In this document: piece after piece, positions 40,657-48,569 of the stretch
Position numbering within the stretch: the stretch's first letter is position 1
How the letters are laid out: each line of letters starts with the position of its first letter
Origin: Mesorhizobium sp. WSM2240
GTDB taxonomy: Bacteria; Pseudomonadota; Alphaproteobacteria; Rhizobiales; Rhizobiaceae
Direction of reading: 5' to 3'
NCBI RefSeq assembly: GCF_040438645.1
Contig: NZ_CP159253.1
Coordinates: 3,100,001 to 3,164,000 of the forward strand
Length of the DNA: 64,000 nt
Position numbers and translations under genes: made by a program
The notes under the pieces: model-generated
Told to the model about the DNA's origin: nothing
Seen by the model: only the letters and a program-made list of their open reading frames with translations
The model's database searches: none

Positions 40657-40990
40657 GGGCTTCTCGGTCCTGATCATGTTCGACGGTGGTGGCCTGGTCC
40701 ACGAATACCAGACCGCCGCCGCCCAGGCCGTGGAGCACAACGTCCAGATCACCATCGACGGCTCTTGCTACTCGGCCTGCACCCTCTTCGCCGACATGGC
40801 GCGTGATCAGGTCTGCGTCACCCCCCGGACGCGCTTCTACATCCATCAGGCCACCGATCACCCATCAGGCAATCGAACCCCGGTCCAATATTCACCGGGC
40901 TTCCACATCTACATCGGCCCGCAACCCACGGAAGGTTGGCTCGTCCTCGACTACGACGACCTCCGCAAATTCTGGAGAACATGCCCGTGA
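40616..40990 (+). CDS. ClpP/crotonase-fold serine protease-like protein
   Basis: 124 residues from ATG 40616 (an ATG at 40676 would remove a core strand). FDGGGLVHEYQTAA matches the GGxV..a element, DGSCYSACTLFADMA the nucleophile elbow (S53), and RTRFYIHQA the histidine (H77). The 24-residue S-to-H spacing is as in ClpP (S97/H122) and in COG3904 periplasmic proteins. The aspartate is not certain. It overlaps the kinase gene, suggesting a shared role. A processing protease or an inactive relative are both possible. Confidence 0.65.
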   Translation: MALLSSLIQSAIAKGFSVLIMFDGGGLVHEYQTAAAQAVEHNVQITIDGSCYSACTLFADMARDQVCVTPRTRFYIHQATDHPSGNRTPVQYSPGFHIYIGPQPTEGWLVLDYDDLRKFWRTCP

Positions 40991-41655
40991 ACATCAAGAA
41001 CCTCGTCCGTCTGCGTGACGCCATGCTTGCCGACACCAACACCACCTTCAACATGGTCAACGTCCTGCCCGAGCGAGACGGCGACAAGGTCGGCGACATA
41101 ACCGACTGCGGGACCGTTGCCTGCATCGCTGGCCTCGCGGTGATCCACTTCATCACCGAAATGGACCCCAAGCTCCACCCGTGGGATGCCGCCGAGAAAT
41201 GGCTCGGCCTGACCAAGGAGGAGGGCTATCGCCTCTTCGGCGGCCAGTGGGCGGCCATGGACAAGTCGATGCACCAGATCACCAAGGACGAGGCGCTCGC
41301 CGAGATCAACCGCCTCATCCACAAATACTGGTTCGACCGGGCCTACAACGGCCTCGCCGGCCAGGAGTGGCAGCAGTCCAAGAAGTGGAGCGGCCAGTGC
41401 ATGTACCTCGATCCGAACAATGGCCGCCGCTGTGCTGTCGGCCACATGATCGACCCCGAGCTCTACGACCCCGACATGGACGGGGACAGCGATGGCGGCG
41501 TCTGGGGCTGGGTCTCCTTCACCCACCAAGATTTGCTCCCCGGCCTGACCCTGGACCAGTTCAACCGCATCCAGAAGATGCACGACAGCAATGTCACCCC
41601 CGACAACATGCAGGCCGAGTTCGACGCCTACCGCACGGAGCACAACCTCACATGA
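40981..41655 (+). CDS. Fusion of two small phage domains (ACIAG domain + CAxGH domain)
   Basis: 224 residues from ATG 40981 with TGGAGAA upstream. The first half has CGTVACIAGLAVI followed by a helical WLGLTKEEGYRLFGG, as in the protein at 48817. The second half has CMYLDPNNGRRCAVGHMIDP and a C-terminal helix, as in the protein at 41652. Paired cysteines in each half may bind metal. Such domains are common in phages but have no assigned function. It looks like a fusion of two otherwise separate families. Confidence 0.68.
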   Translation: MPVNIKNLVRLRDAMLADTNTTFNMVNVLPERDGDKVGDITDCGTVACIAGLAVIHFITEMDPKLHPWDAAEKWLGLTKEEGYRLFGGQWAAMDKSMHQITKDEALAEINRLIHKYWFDRAYNGLAGQEWQQSKKWSGQCMYLDPNNGRRCAVGHMIDPELYDPDMDGDSDGGVWGWVSFTHQDLLPGLTLDQFNRIQKMHDSNVTPDNMQAEFDAYRTEHNLT

Positions 41656-41990
41656 TCACCCAGGAAATCTTCAACACCGTCTACTTGGGCCTCGCGGCCC
41701 AGGACTTCCGCCAGTCGTACGACGACGACACGGACCAGTGCGCCTACCGCGGCCCCAACAACCTCAAATGCGCGATCGGCCACCTGATCCCGGACGACAA
41801 GTACCACCCGGAAATGGACGGCAGCATATGGCTCGCACGCAACTTCCACGCAGCCCGCATGCTCACCGAGCTGTCGCGTGACGAGTTCTCCCTGCTCCAG
41901 AACGCCCATGACTACGCCAACACCCCGGCCGACATGCGTGAGCGTTTCGAGAGTATCGCCAAGACCTACAATTTGAAGGTGCCGGCATGA
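41652..41990 (+). CDS. CAxGH-domain protein
   Basis: 112 residues, coupled to the previous gene by ATGA. CAYRGPNNLKCAIGHLIPDD and HPEMDG are repeated, with changes, in the C-terminal half of the preceding protein, as is the end (LLQNAHDYANTPADMRERFE versus IQKMHDSNVTPDNMQAEFD). A tandem paralogue that arose by duplication. Function unknown. Confidence 0.68.
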   Translation: MITQEIFNTVYLGLAAQDFRQSYDDDTDQCAYRGPNNLKCAIGHLIPDDKYHPEMDGSIWLARNFHAARMLTELSRDEFSLLQNAHDYANTPADMRERFESIAKTYNLKVPA

Positions 41991-42202
41991 AGATCAACTC
42001 AACCTTCGCCATCCTCGACGTGAAGAAAGGGCGCACCAGCTTGGTCAAACACTTCGCCGGCCGCCCCAAGCTCGGCCCGTGCCCGCCCGAGCTGCGCATC
42101 CCGGTCGTCATCACCGGCTTCATCGACGGCATCCACAGCAGGGACGACGGTATCTCCCGCGAGTTCTCCGTCGAGGTCACGGAGGTCAAGGCCGGATGGT
42201 AA
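41987..42202 (+). CDS. Small hypothetical protein
   Basis: 71 residues, coupled by ATGA. Basic start (FAILDVKKGRTSLVKHFAGR) and a beta-rich end (VVITGFIDGIHSRDDG; FSVEVTEVKAG). No family recognised. Confidence 0.6.
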   Translation: MKINSTFAILDVKKGRTSLVKHFAGRPKLGPCPPELRIPVVITGFIDGIHSRDDGISREFSVEVTEVKAGW

Positions 42203-42393
42203 AGCGCATCCTCCTCACCCTCGCCAGCCTGATCACCATCTGGCTGGCGCTCGCCGCGATCTTCGCGATGCCCAATCCAAGCGAGATCCCAGCTCTCGCC
42301 GGTTCGGCGTTTGTCATCGCCGCCATTGCCTGTGTCATCATCATAGTCGTCGCCATCGTGTCGATCATCAGCATGTGGTCGCCAGACAAATGA
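42196..42393 (+). CDS. Small two-pass membrane protein
   Basis: 65 residues with two hydrophobic segments (ILLTLASLITIWLALAAIFA; then SAFVIAAIACVIIIVVAIVSI). It overlaps its neighbours by 7 and 4 bases. The topology fits a superinfection-exclusion or membrane effector protein; inferred only. Confidence 0.62.
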   Translation: MVKRILLTLASLITIWLALAAIFAMPNPSEIPALAGSAFVIAAIACVIIIVVAIVSIISMWSPDK

Positions 42394-42551
42394 AGAACTG
42401 GCGCAACGGCATCGACGACATCGGCCCACCCCTCAAGCACGCCGACCTCCGACCCTGCTTCAGCAAGATCGGCGTCAACGGTGTGGCCATCGTGATCGGC
42501 CCCGGCCCCACTCTCATGCCGGCGCCGTCATCCTATGAGGTTCAGAAATGA
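42390..42551 (+). CDS. Small hypothetical protein
   Basis: 53 residues, starting MKNWRNGIDDIGPPLKHADL, with VAIVIGPGPTLMP near the end. Coupled at both ends by ATGA overlaps, which supports translation. Function unknown. Confidence 0.58.
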   Translation: MKNWRNGIDDIGPPLKHADLRPCFSKIGVNGVAIVIGPGPTLMPAPSSYEVQK

Positions 42552-42799
42552 GGATCGACTTCCCCTTCCCAGTCGAGGCCGAGGGCCGCAACGGCTACTT
42601 CTCGGCCCCCGCGATCTCGGTCCATCGTCTCTTCGAGAAAGAGGTGTGGCTGCAGAACATCACCAGCCGCAACGGCTATGGTCGCGGCCATGCAACCCTG
42701 CCGGCCGACCCGGACACTCTGCGCCAGGTCGCCGAACATCTCAACAACATCGCGACCAGCATCGAGCTCGGCCTGCCCTTCAAGCCGCTCGCCGCCTAG
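42548..42799 (+). CDS. Small hypothetical protein
   Basis: 83 residues: a beta-rich start (IDFPFPVEAEGRNGYFSAPA) and a C-terminal helix (DTLRQVAEHLNNIATSIELG). ATGA-coupled. Resembles small single-domain proteins common in phages; function unknown. A 131-bp gap follows it. Confidence 0.6.
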   Translation: MRIDFPFPVEAEGRNGYFSAPAISVHRLFEKEVWLQNITSRNGYGRGHATLPADPDTLRQVAEHLNNIATSIELGLPFKPLAA

Positions 42800-42930
42800 A
42801 CATTCAGTTTCAGGTGTAATGCTCCGCTTGGTTGTGCCCCTCCAGTCACCGGCTTAACGGCAACGCATGTTGGCTCGCTGTGACACCTGCTTCGAGGCGC
42901 AGGTGGCTGGAGAACAACAAGGACCATCCT

Positions 42931-43233
42931 ATGAACACCATCCGCGTCCACTTCTACGACAGCACCGGCGAGGCATACGACACCGTTCAGTGCTCGGCAA
43001 ATGTCAAGAACGGCGACATCCTCATCATCCCCAGTGAAAAGGTAGTGGGCCTGGCCGACACCTGGCCCGTCGCCATCACCAAGGAGGCCGGCCACCTCCA
43101 CACGCTCGCTGACGGCAACTTCTTCACCTACGTCCATCAGTACGGCGAGAAAGCCGGCCAGCGTGTGTTCACCGACGAGCAGATCGACCTGGCTCGTCGC
43201 ATCGCCAGGCAATTGGGCTACGAGCTGCAATGA
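42931..43233 (+). CDS. Hypothetical protein
   Basis: 100 residues from ATG 42931 (AAGGACC upstream). Beta-strand start (IRVHFYDSTGEAYDTVQCSA) with GDILIIPSEKVVGLAD, then a helix ending in DLARRIARQLGYEL. The start was chosen because the 131 bp before it show no coding character. Function unknown. Confidence 0.62.
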   Translation: MNTIRVHFYDSTGEAYDTVQCSANVKNGDILIIPSEKVVGLADTWPVAITKEAGHLHTLADGNFFTYVHQYGEKAGQRVFTDEQIDLARRIARQLGYELQ

Positions 43234-43493
43234 CCCGCCCCCTCTCTTTCGAGCAGGCCAAGGCCCAGTTCGTCCACCGTTTCACGATGGACCACGTTCC
43301 GGCCTGGGCTCAACAGCCGGCGCCTAACGGCCAGTTCTACGCCCCGCAATTCCGCTCTGACCGGGAATGGTACGACAAGGCCAAGTTCCACGGTGAGAGC
43401 GAGCTCGCCACCCGCAACTATTGCTTCTCCAGCGGCCAGTCCTGGCCGCTCGGCACCTGGCTCGACGCCCCCTTCAGAAGGATCGCAGCATGA
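43230..43493 (+). CDS. Small phage protein, conserved type
   Basis: 87 residues with a pattern seen in many phage small proteins: FEQAKAQFVHRFTMDHVPAW, FYAPQFRSDREWYDKAKF, and SSGQSWPLGTWL at the end. ATGA-coupled to the previous gene. No biochemical role known. Confidence 0.65.
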   Translation: MTRPLSFEQAKAQFVHRFTMDHVPAWAQQPAPNGQFYAPQFRSDREWYDKAKFHGESELATRNYCFSSGQSWPLGTWLDAPFRRIAA

Positions 43494-44203
43494 CCACCGA
43501 ATGGACCACCACCCACTCCGAGCAGGCCATCTCAGAGGGCTGGGACATCTTCGAAGCCAGCGGCTCGGCCCAGAATGAGAACGGCGATCGGCCGTTCCAG
43601 CTCCAGGCCCTGGACGAGGACGAGATCTTCGTGGGGCCGAACCGGGATGTCGATGCGTGGACGCACGTCTACCACCACGCAAAACGTGGCTTGCCGCTCC
43701 ACCAACAGGCTCTGAACTTCCTCCGGGAGCACAGCCTCCCCGAGTTCGAGGCCGTCATTAGTGAGTGCTCGACAACGGGTGGCTTGGAGCTCAACGACGG
43801 CTTCGACTGGAAGCACGTCATCACCATCGACGACACCCGCGCCCGCTTCCCGGGCAAGCTCTTCGCGTTCGCCGCGGTCACCACCCGCTCCTCCCAATTC
43901 GGGATCGGCATCGCCGTGCTCGGTGAGGCCGGTTACTCGGTGCCCCAGAAGCGCGAGGTCTTCCCGACCTACGACGCCGCCTCCGATCGCGCCGACCAGC
44001 TGAACAAGGAGCTCGGCTACACCCAGGACACGGCCCTAGCGATCATCGCCGACACGATGATCCGCCAGAGCCACAAACGGGACGTCATCCATCGCCTGCG
44101 AGACGTGCTCGACGAGGCAGAGGCCAACGGCACGCTCAACCGACTGCACATTGACCGGGACACCATCGACACCTTCGTCGAGGCCGTGAGGGATATGGCA
44201 TGA
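43490..44203 (+). CDS. Hypothetical protein, two-part
   Basis: 237 residues from ATG 43490 (4-base overlap with the previous stop). The first about 85 residues have SEQAISEGWDIFEASGS, QALDEDEIF and RDVDAWTHVYHHAKRG, resembling a widespread small phage module. The middle is beta-rich and the end helical. Possibly a fusion. Function unknown. Confidence 0.62.
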   Translation: MTTEWTTTHSEQAISEGWDIFEASGSAQNENGDRPFQLQALDEDEIFVGPNRDVDAWTHVYHHAKRGLPLHQQALNFLREHSLPEFEAVISECSTTGGLELNDGFDWKHVITIDDTRARFPGKLFAFAAVTTRSSQFGIGIAVLGEAGYSVPQKREVFPTYDAASDRADQLNKELGYTQDTALAIIADTMIRQSHKRDVIHRLRDVLDEAEANGTLNRLHIDRDTIDTFVEAVRDMA

Positions 44204-44544
44204 CCGAGCACCTCCTCGAACTGCGCGAGACCCACAGCTACGTCGGGTCCTACGCTCACCTCGATAGCTGGATCGAGATCGGCACCTACGTGTTCGAGAT
44301 CCAGGGCCAGACCGTCCACACCAACGACGAGGACCCCTGCGACCCGACCGAGGCCAAGCACATGGTCCGCGTCACCTCCGACCAGCCTGCCGACAAGATC
44401 AAGGAAGCGCTGATCGACACCCACAGCCGGCACGGCTGCGCCCATGAATGGGACTGCTGCGGATGCCGGTCCTTCGCCGCCGATGCAGAGCAGATCAAGG
44501 ACGATCTGTGGATGCTCACCATCACCAGCTCGAGGAACTACTAA
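44200..44544 (+). CDS. Cys/His-containing small protein
   Basis: 114 residues, ATGA-coupled. A C-terminal cluster HGCAHEWDCCGCRSF has the spacing of a small zinc site. The N-terminal half is beta-rich (WIEIGTYVFEIQGQTVHTND). Similar WDCCGC proteins occur in other phages without known function. Confidence 0.65.
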   Translation: MTEHLLELRETHSYVGSYAHLDSWIEIGTYVFEIQGQTVHTNDEDPCDPTEAKHMVRVTSDQPADKIKEALIDTHSRHGCAHEWDCCGCRSFAADAEQIKDDLWMLTITSSRNY

Positions 44545-44954
44545 TGGCAAACTGGTATGGCACCTGCCGATCGAACTACGTCCACGTCAAGAACCCCACC
44601 GCCTTCGCAAACTGGATCGACCAGTTCGAGGCCAAACTCATCGAGAAGGACGGCCGGTTCGGCTTCTACTCGGAGAATGAATACGGCGATCTCCCGACCC
44701 TGTGGGAGCACCCGGAAACATTCGAGGAGCTCGACGAGCCCATGTCGATCCTCGACAAGATCCATGAACACCTTGTCGAGAACGAGGTCCTGGTCGTGAT
44801 GGAGGCCGGCGCCGAGAAGGTCCGCTACGTCTCCGGCTGGGCGCTCGCCATCCACTCGTCCGGCGAGCGCGTCGAACTTCACCTGCACGACATCTACAAG
44901 CTCGCCCAGGACGAGTTCGGCGGCGATGCCCAGATCACGGAGGCAACCTACTGA
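44544..44954 (+). CDS. Conserved small phage/plasmid-type protein
   Basis: 136 residues beginning MANWYGTCRSNYVHVKN, a start shared by a widespread phage and plasmid protein group. The rest includes FAEKLIEKDGRFGF-like and VVMEAGAEKVRYVSGWALAI segments and an HDIYKLAQ end. Function of the group is not known. It abuts the gene before (1-base overlap). Confidence 0.68.
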   Translation: MANWYGTCRSNYVHVKNPTAFANWIDQFEAKLIEKDGRFGFYSENEYGDLPTLWEHPETFEELDEPMSILDKIHEHLVENEVLVVMEAGAEKVRYVSGWALAIHSSGERVELHLHDIYKLAQDEFGGDAQITEATY

Positions 44955-45475
44955 TGACCACCATCACCCTCAACGCTCCCGCCCTCCTGGCGCTGATCGA
45001 GGCCGACCCCAACTTCTACCTCCAGGTCAAGAACCACGTCCTCGCCGAGATCGGCCGGCGCATGTTCGAGAAGGATGCGAAGAAGATCATCGCCCAGACC
45101 GAGCCCGAGCTGTTCAAGCAGGCCCTCGCCGCGTTCCAGCGCGACGTTGACATCACCAACACGGTCCAGTTCGCGCTGAAGGCTGCGCTCATACCTCGTG
45201 ACAGGAGTTGGTACGAAAAGCCCAAGCTCTCGGACGAAGCCAAGAAGCTGATCGACGAGGCCGTCTCTAGGGCGAAGACAGCTGCGATCACCAACGCCGT
45301 CGACCCGATCCTCGTCGAGATCCAGAAGCGCGTCCAGGAAAAGATCGACGCGATGAAGATCGACGAGCGCATCGAGAAGCGAGTCGACCGCCTGGTCGAG
45401 GAAGAGATCGAGCGCCGTGCCAACGAGCGTTTCCAGGCCCAGATGGCGAAGGTGCGGGAGGCCATGCGGACATGA
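44954..45475 (+). CDS. Coiled-coil protein
   Basis: 173 residues. A short N-terminal helical domain (LNAPALLALIEADPNFYLQV) and a long charged coiled coil (about 90-170, RVQEKIDAMKIDERIEKRVD). Possibly a structural or scaffold-like partner of other operon proteins. Overlaps its neighbours by 1 and 4 bases. Unknown function. Confidence 0.62.
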   Translation: MTTITLNAPALLALIEADPNFYLQVKNHVLAEIGRRMFEKDAKKIIAQTEPELFKQALAAFQRDVDITNTVQFALKAALIPRDRSWYEKPKLSDEAKKLIDEAVSRAKTAAITNAVDPILVEIQKRVQEKIDAMKIDERIEKRVDRLVEEEIERRANERFQAQMAKVREAMRT

Positions 45476-45738
45476 CCTACGAAGAGCTCAAGACCTGGGC
45501 CGCAGCCCTGACGGACGAGCAACTGACCCAGGCGCTCTACGAGCTGCGCGACCGAGGCTCCTCGGTCGCCTGCTACAACGCAGGCGAGTTCGAGGCCATG
45601 TTCGACGGCGACCTCCGGGAGGACTTCGATGGTGAGGCCTGGATGGACGAACACCGGGATGACCTGGAGGAAGTCATGTGCGAGGCGGCCCGCCAGTATT
45701 TCATCCGTGAAGCAGCGGAGGCGTTCGATGACGAATAA
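45472..45738 (+). CDS. Small acidic protein
   Basis: 88 residues, ATGA-coupled, strongly acidic (FDGDLREDFDGEAWMDEHRD). Helical ends. Acidic small phage proteins often mimic DNA or bind host enzymes, but no specific role is indicated here. Confidence 0.6.
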   Translation: MTYEELKTWAAALTDEQLTQALYELRDRGSSVACYNAGEFEAMFDGDLREDFDGEAWMDEHRDDLEEVMCEAARQYFIREAAEAFDDE

Positions 45739-46096
45739 CATTTTCCCCATCACTCTCCCCTGCAACAACAGGGGGTGGAGTGCCCCCGAGTTCCGCTCGA
45801 CCTTCCTTTCCGCCAAGCCAGCTGACCTCACCTGGTATAGCTACGATGTCATCATCCACAGCCGCACCTTGGTGGAGTTCGTCGTCTATGACATTCGCTG
45901 CTCCTCCACAGGTGGACGTGGCGCCGAGAAGGCCCGGTTCAATACCTATGTGCTCCGAGGCCTCACGACCTACACCGTGAAGCAGAAGGCCCGCCGCCTC
46001 GCCGAAGAGCGCCGTGCCAAGGAACTGTTCGAGAAGGAGGAGGCGATCATCAAGCGGTACATGGCCGAGATCGTCAACCAGCTGGTGTATCCATGA
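45728..46096 (+). CDS. Hypothetical protein
   Basis: 122 residues from ATG 45728, overlapping the previous gene by 11 bases. Beta-rich first half (WYSYDVIIHSRTLVEFVVYD) and a basic C-terminal helix (RRLAEERRAKELFEKEEAII). Function unknown. Confidence 0.6.
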   Translation: MTNNIFPITLPCNNRGWSAPEFRSTFLSAKPADLTWYSYDVIIHSRTLVEFVVYDIRCSSTGGRGAEKARFNTYVLRGLTTYTVKQKARRLAEERRAKELFEKEEAIIKRYMAEIVNQLVYP

Positions 46097-46455
46097 CCGA
46101 GCTACGCACCCTCGTCATGGTCCGTGGCGAGCCCCGTTTCAACATGGTCGGACAGAAGCTGCCGGACAGCCTGCACGACACCGATGAGCAGATCAGCCCC
46201 GGCCTGGCGAGCAGGCTCCACCGCTACGCTCTCCACACGCTGGAGGACACCGGCTTCGAGGTCTCGTCGTGGGACTGCGAGGTCTACACGATGGATGGAG
46301 ACGACCGGCCCGCCGATCGCTTCTACACCGTCGAGTTCACCAACCCGAAGGGCGGAATGATTGGCATCCAGGGCATCCTGACGAAGCGCGGTTGGCCTTT
46401 CTTGGACCACGGGTTCTGTATCGATGGTGGGCGGTATTTGCGTTTTAGTTGCTGA
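46093..46455 (+). CDS. Hypothetical protein
   Basis: 120 residues, ATGA-coupled. Mixed alpha/beta (RLHRYALHTLEDTGFEVSSW; RFYTVEFTNPKGGMIGIQGI), ending GGRYLRFSC. Its 3' end overlaps the convergent minus-strand gene by 11 bases, so the operon transcript runs antisense into that gene. Function unknown. Confidence 0.6.
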   Translation: MTELRTLVMVRGEPRFNMVGQKLPDSLHDTDEQISPGLASRLHRYALHTLEDTGFEVSSWDCEVYTMDGDDRPADRFYTVEFTNPKGGMIGIQGILTKRGWPFLDHGFCIDGGRYLRFSC

Positions 46456-46696
46456 TACTGTGCCCGTACTTCCGACAGATGATGTTTGCTTTGCCTGTAC
46501 ATAAGTAGCAGGGCGTCTCACATTTGCTGTCGCAGATCACCATCGCCACCTCGGCGGTGGTGGGCTTCTTCGAGGCCGTCTCCATTTTGAGCGCCACGAA
46601 CAATGCCGTGTCCGGCGTCAGCACGACGCGCTGACGCCTTTTCGCTTTCACCTTGATGAGCTCGGCCAGCTCGGCCTCGTTCGACCACTTTCTCAT
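46445..46696 (-). CDS. Cysteine-rich small protein on the opposite strand
   Basis: 83 residues from ATG 46696 (or 92 from 46723). A basic N-terminus (LIKVKAKRRQRVVLTPDTAL), KKPTTAEVAMVICDSK, and a cysteine cluster CDSKCETPCYLCTGK plus a later IICRKYG, likely a zinc site. Similar cysteine-rich proteins are known to me from rhizobial genomes without function. It is divergent from the gene at 46733 and convergent with 46093-46455. No strong ribosome binding site precedes either start. Confidence 0.6.
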   Translation of the reverse strand: MRKWSNEAELAELIKVKAKRRQRVVLTPDTALFVALKMETASKKPTTAEVAMVICDSKCETPCYLCTGKANIICRKYGHSISN

Positions 46697-46732
46697 GTGT
46701 GAGAACGTAATGAGAACATCCATGGAGTCAAT

Positions 46733-46942
46733 ATGACCGAACCATCACAATATGCCCGCTCCACCGCGGACACCCTCAACACCCACGCCTGCCGGCAGAT
46801 CATCGACTTCCTGCTCTCCAGCGCGAAGAACGACGATCTGCTGACCCCCGACGAGGTCTGCGCGCTCGACGCAGCCGCAACCAGCCTGGAGACCATCCTG
46901 AAATGGCAAATCCCAACTACACCGACATCGTCCAAGAGCTGA
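46733..46942 (+). CDS. Small helical protein
   Basis: 69 residues, ATG with GGAG upstream. Helical throughout (HACRQIIDFLLSSAKNDDLL, then EVCALDAAATSLETILKW). First plus-strand gene after the minus-strand insert, overlapping the next by 40 bases. Unknown function. Confidence 0.58.
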   Translation: MTEPSQYARSTADTLNTHACRQIIDFLLSSAKNDDLLTPDEVCALDAAATSLETILKWQIPTTPTSSKS

Positions 46943-47112
46943 TCCAGCTCTACGAGGCCGGCTACAACGACGCCACCCTATCCAGCCGTCTGCGGGAACA
47001 CATGACGCCCAAGGATGAGGCGCTGAAGCTCGCTATGGAGCGGCTCGAGATCAACAACTGCGAGGGCGAGGAAACTCGCTTCATCCACCAGATCAAGAGG
47101 ACCATCACATGA
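46903..47112 (+). CDS. Small helical protein
   Basis: 69 residues starting MANPNYTDIVQELIQLYEAG, with SSRLREHMTPKDEALKLAME. Nested 40 bases into the previous gene and ATGA-coupled to the next. Unknown function. Confidence 0.58.
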   Translation: MANPNYTDIVQELIQLYEAGYNDATLSSRLREHMTPKDEALKLAMERLEINNCEGEETRFIHQIKRTIT

Positions 47113-47309
47113 TGCCGTTCGGTATAGGTGCTGCACTAGCGGCAGCTCTCTCGATGGGTCACCGGCACTCCTACGCCACCGACCCCAGTGAGCCAGCCCG
47201 TTGGTCGCCACGTCTCGGCCCACGGGGAACACCCAAGCGGGCCAACCCTAAGAAGAAGGCCGCGCGCAAACGCCAGAAGAAGGCTCGCGCCATCAACAGG
47301 AGGAAGTGA
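47109..47309 (+). CDS. Small basic protein
   Basis: 66 residues. Glycine/alanine-rich hydrophobic start (FGIGAALAAALSMGHRH) and a very basic tail (RANPKKKAARKRQKKARAIN). The tail suggests nucleic-acid or phospholipid binding. ATGA-coupled. Function unknown. Confidence 0.55.
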   Translation: MMPFGIGAALAAALSMGHRHSYATDPSEPARWSPRLGPRGTPKRANPKKKAARKRQKKARAINRRK

Positions 47310-47542
47310 TGGATATGGACCGGGCGATCGCTGTGCTCGGCATCAACCGAACCCGCGACAACGACCTCCGGCCAATGGTCCGTGCCCTGGGCATGATGAC
47401 CTGGCTGAACACTCCCGGCGACGAACTCCGGCGCGATGCCGCGAAATACGTTCTGCGCCGTTGGAGCGCCTACCAGACCGAATGCAACCGGAGACGAGAC
47501 GCTCGCTCCCAACCCACACAGAGAACAAGGAAACTCACATGA
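47309..47542 (+). CDS. Small hypothetical protein
   Basis: 77 residues from ATG 47309, with CAGGAGG five bases upstream; a GTG just before it is a shadow. Helical (MDRAIAVLGINRTRDNDLRP; DELRRDAAKYVLRRWSAYQT) with a basic end. Unknown function. Confidence 0.58.
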   Translation: MDMDRAIAVLGINRTRDNDLRPMVRALGMMTWLNTPGDELRRDAAKYVLRRWSAYQTECNRRRDARSQPTQRTRKLT

Positions 47543-47832
47543 AACGCATTCTTTTCGCATCAATGATGGCACTCACGATGACCGGCACCGCCCTGGCGGG
47601 TGGATCGGACAGGGCCGAGTACCTCACGAAGCAGACCTACAAGGCCCCGACCAAGGCCCCGACTGGCATGAAGCGCGGCGCGGTTGGTTATCCCGACACC
47701 GTGTACCGGCAGAGGCCGAGAAGCATCAACGACATCGGCCCCTACGCCGAGAAGCATCCGAGAGGGGGCCTCATAGCAAAGGAGCAAGTCCCCGGCATCC
47801 TGCTGATCATACTCATCGGTCTGCTGCTTTAA
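47539..47832 (+). CDS. Exported small protein with C-terminal hydrophobic tail
   Basis: 97 residues. A clear signal peptide (MKRILFASMMALTMTGTALA, cleavage likely after ALA) is followed by a Lys/Pro/Tyr-rich segment (QTYKAPTKAPTGMKRG) and a C-terminal hydrophobic stretch (ILLIILIGLLL). Exported prophage proteins expressed in lysogens often block superinfection or alter the surface. Here it lies in a non-structural operon, so such a role is plausible but unproven. Confidence 0.65.
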   Translation: MKRILFASMMALTMTGTALAGGSDRAEYLTKQTYKAPTKAPTGMKRGAVGYPDTVYRQRPRSINDIGPYAEKHPRGGLIAKEQVPGILLIILIGLLL

Positions 47833-47843
47833 GCGGTGGTCAA

Positions 47844-48185
47844 ATGAGGATCGCGATCCACCACCTCGCCGTTGACGACGACGGCGGCACCCAGTCCTTC
47901 ACCTTCGCGACCGAGGACGAGCTCTATCGCCACCTCTACGAGGTGGTGATCGAGAACTCCTGGTTGGACAAGCCGAAGCCAGCGTTTGAGGAGTTTCGCG
48001 AGGACCCGTTCGATTACATCGACGAGTTCCGGCGAGACAACCTCGACAGCTACAACTGGGACGAAACCGTCCTCGACATCCCGCTCTGGAGGATCATCCG
48101 TGACAGCATTCAACTCAGCCCAGCCTTTCAAGGACTGGCTCGCCGTTGTCGAGCAGCACTACGGTTCGCTCCACAACTTTTCTGA
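47844..48185 (+). CDS. Hypothetical protein
   Basis: 113 residues from ATG 47844. Acidic alpha/beta protein (HHLAVDDDGGTQSFTFATED; FEEFREDPFDYIDEFRRDNL). Its last 29 codons overlap the next gene, whose GTG at 48100 has a good ribosome binding site, so the C-terminus may be poorly constrained. Function unknown. Confidence 0.55.
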   Translation: MRIAIHHLAVDDDGGTQSFTFATEDELYRHLYEVVIENSWLDKPKPAFEEFREDPFDYIDEFRRDNLDSYNWDETVLDIPLWRIIRDSIQLSPAFQGLARRCRAALRFAPQLF

Positions 48186-48360
48186 TGCGACGACCATCCG
48201 TATCCAACTGGGGTTCGTGAATGAGACAATCGCTGGTCACGAGGAGGTCCTACCACACGTCTCCGACGATCCCTCATGGCAGCAGGATCTGGATTACCTC
48301 CACCCTCTCAAGAAGGAATTGGAAGAATGGCTTTCAAGCCGATCCCTATCACTCCAGTAA
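48100..48360 (+). CDS. Hypothetical protein, GTG start
   Basis: 86 residues from GTG 48100 with CTGGAGGA upstream. AFNSAQPFKDWLAVVEQHYG and FVNETIAGHEEVLPHVSDDP, ending in an acidic helix. Overlaps both neighbours. Unknown function. Confidence 0.55.
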   Translation: MTAFNSAQPFKDWLAVVEQHYGSLHNFSDATTIRIQLGFVNETIAGHEEVLPHVSDDPSWQQDLDYLHPLKKELEEWLSSRSLSLQ

Positions 48361-48569
48361 TGCGCGCCGCCTTCGCCCTGGGCCAGGATATCTGCCAAGC
48401 CGGCGACGGGTTTCATTTTCACATCCTGATGAAGAACGGGCAACGATACAATGGTTGCCCCGAGCCCTACACCGACGAGGGTGTCCTGATGCTGGACGCC
48501 ATCGGAGGCATGGACACGCCGGTCATCGACATCAACGAGATCGCGGCGATCACGGTAGTGGAAGTATGA
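48327..48569 (+). CDS. Small hypothetical protein
   Basis: 80 residues from ATG 48327. FALGQDICQAGDGFHFHILM and NEIAAITVVEV form a small beta-rich domain. The start lies inside the previous gene (34-base overlap), with AAGGAATTGGAAG upstream. Function unknown. Confidence 0.58.
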   Translation: MAFKPIPITPVMRAAFALGQDICQAGDGFHFHILMKNGQRYNGCPEPYTDEGVLMLDAIGGMDTPVIDINEIAAITVVEV

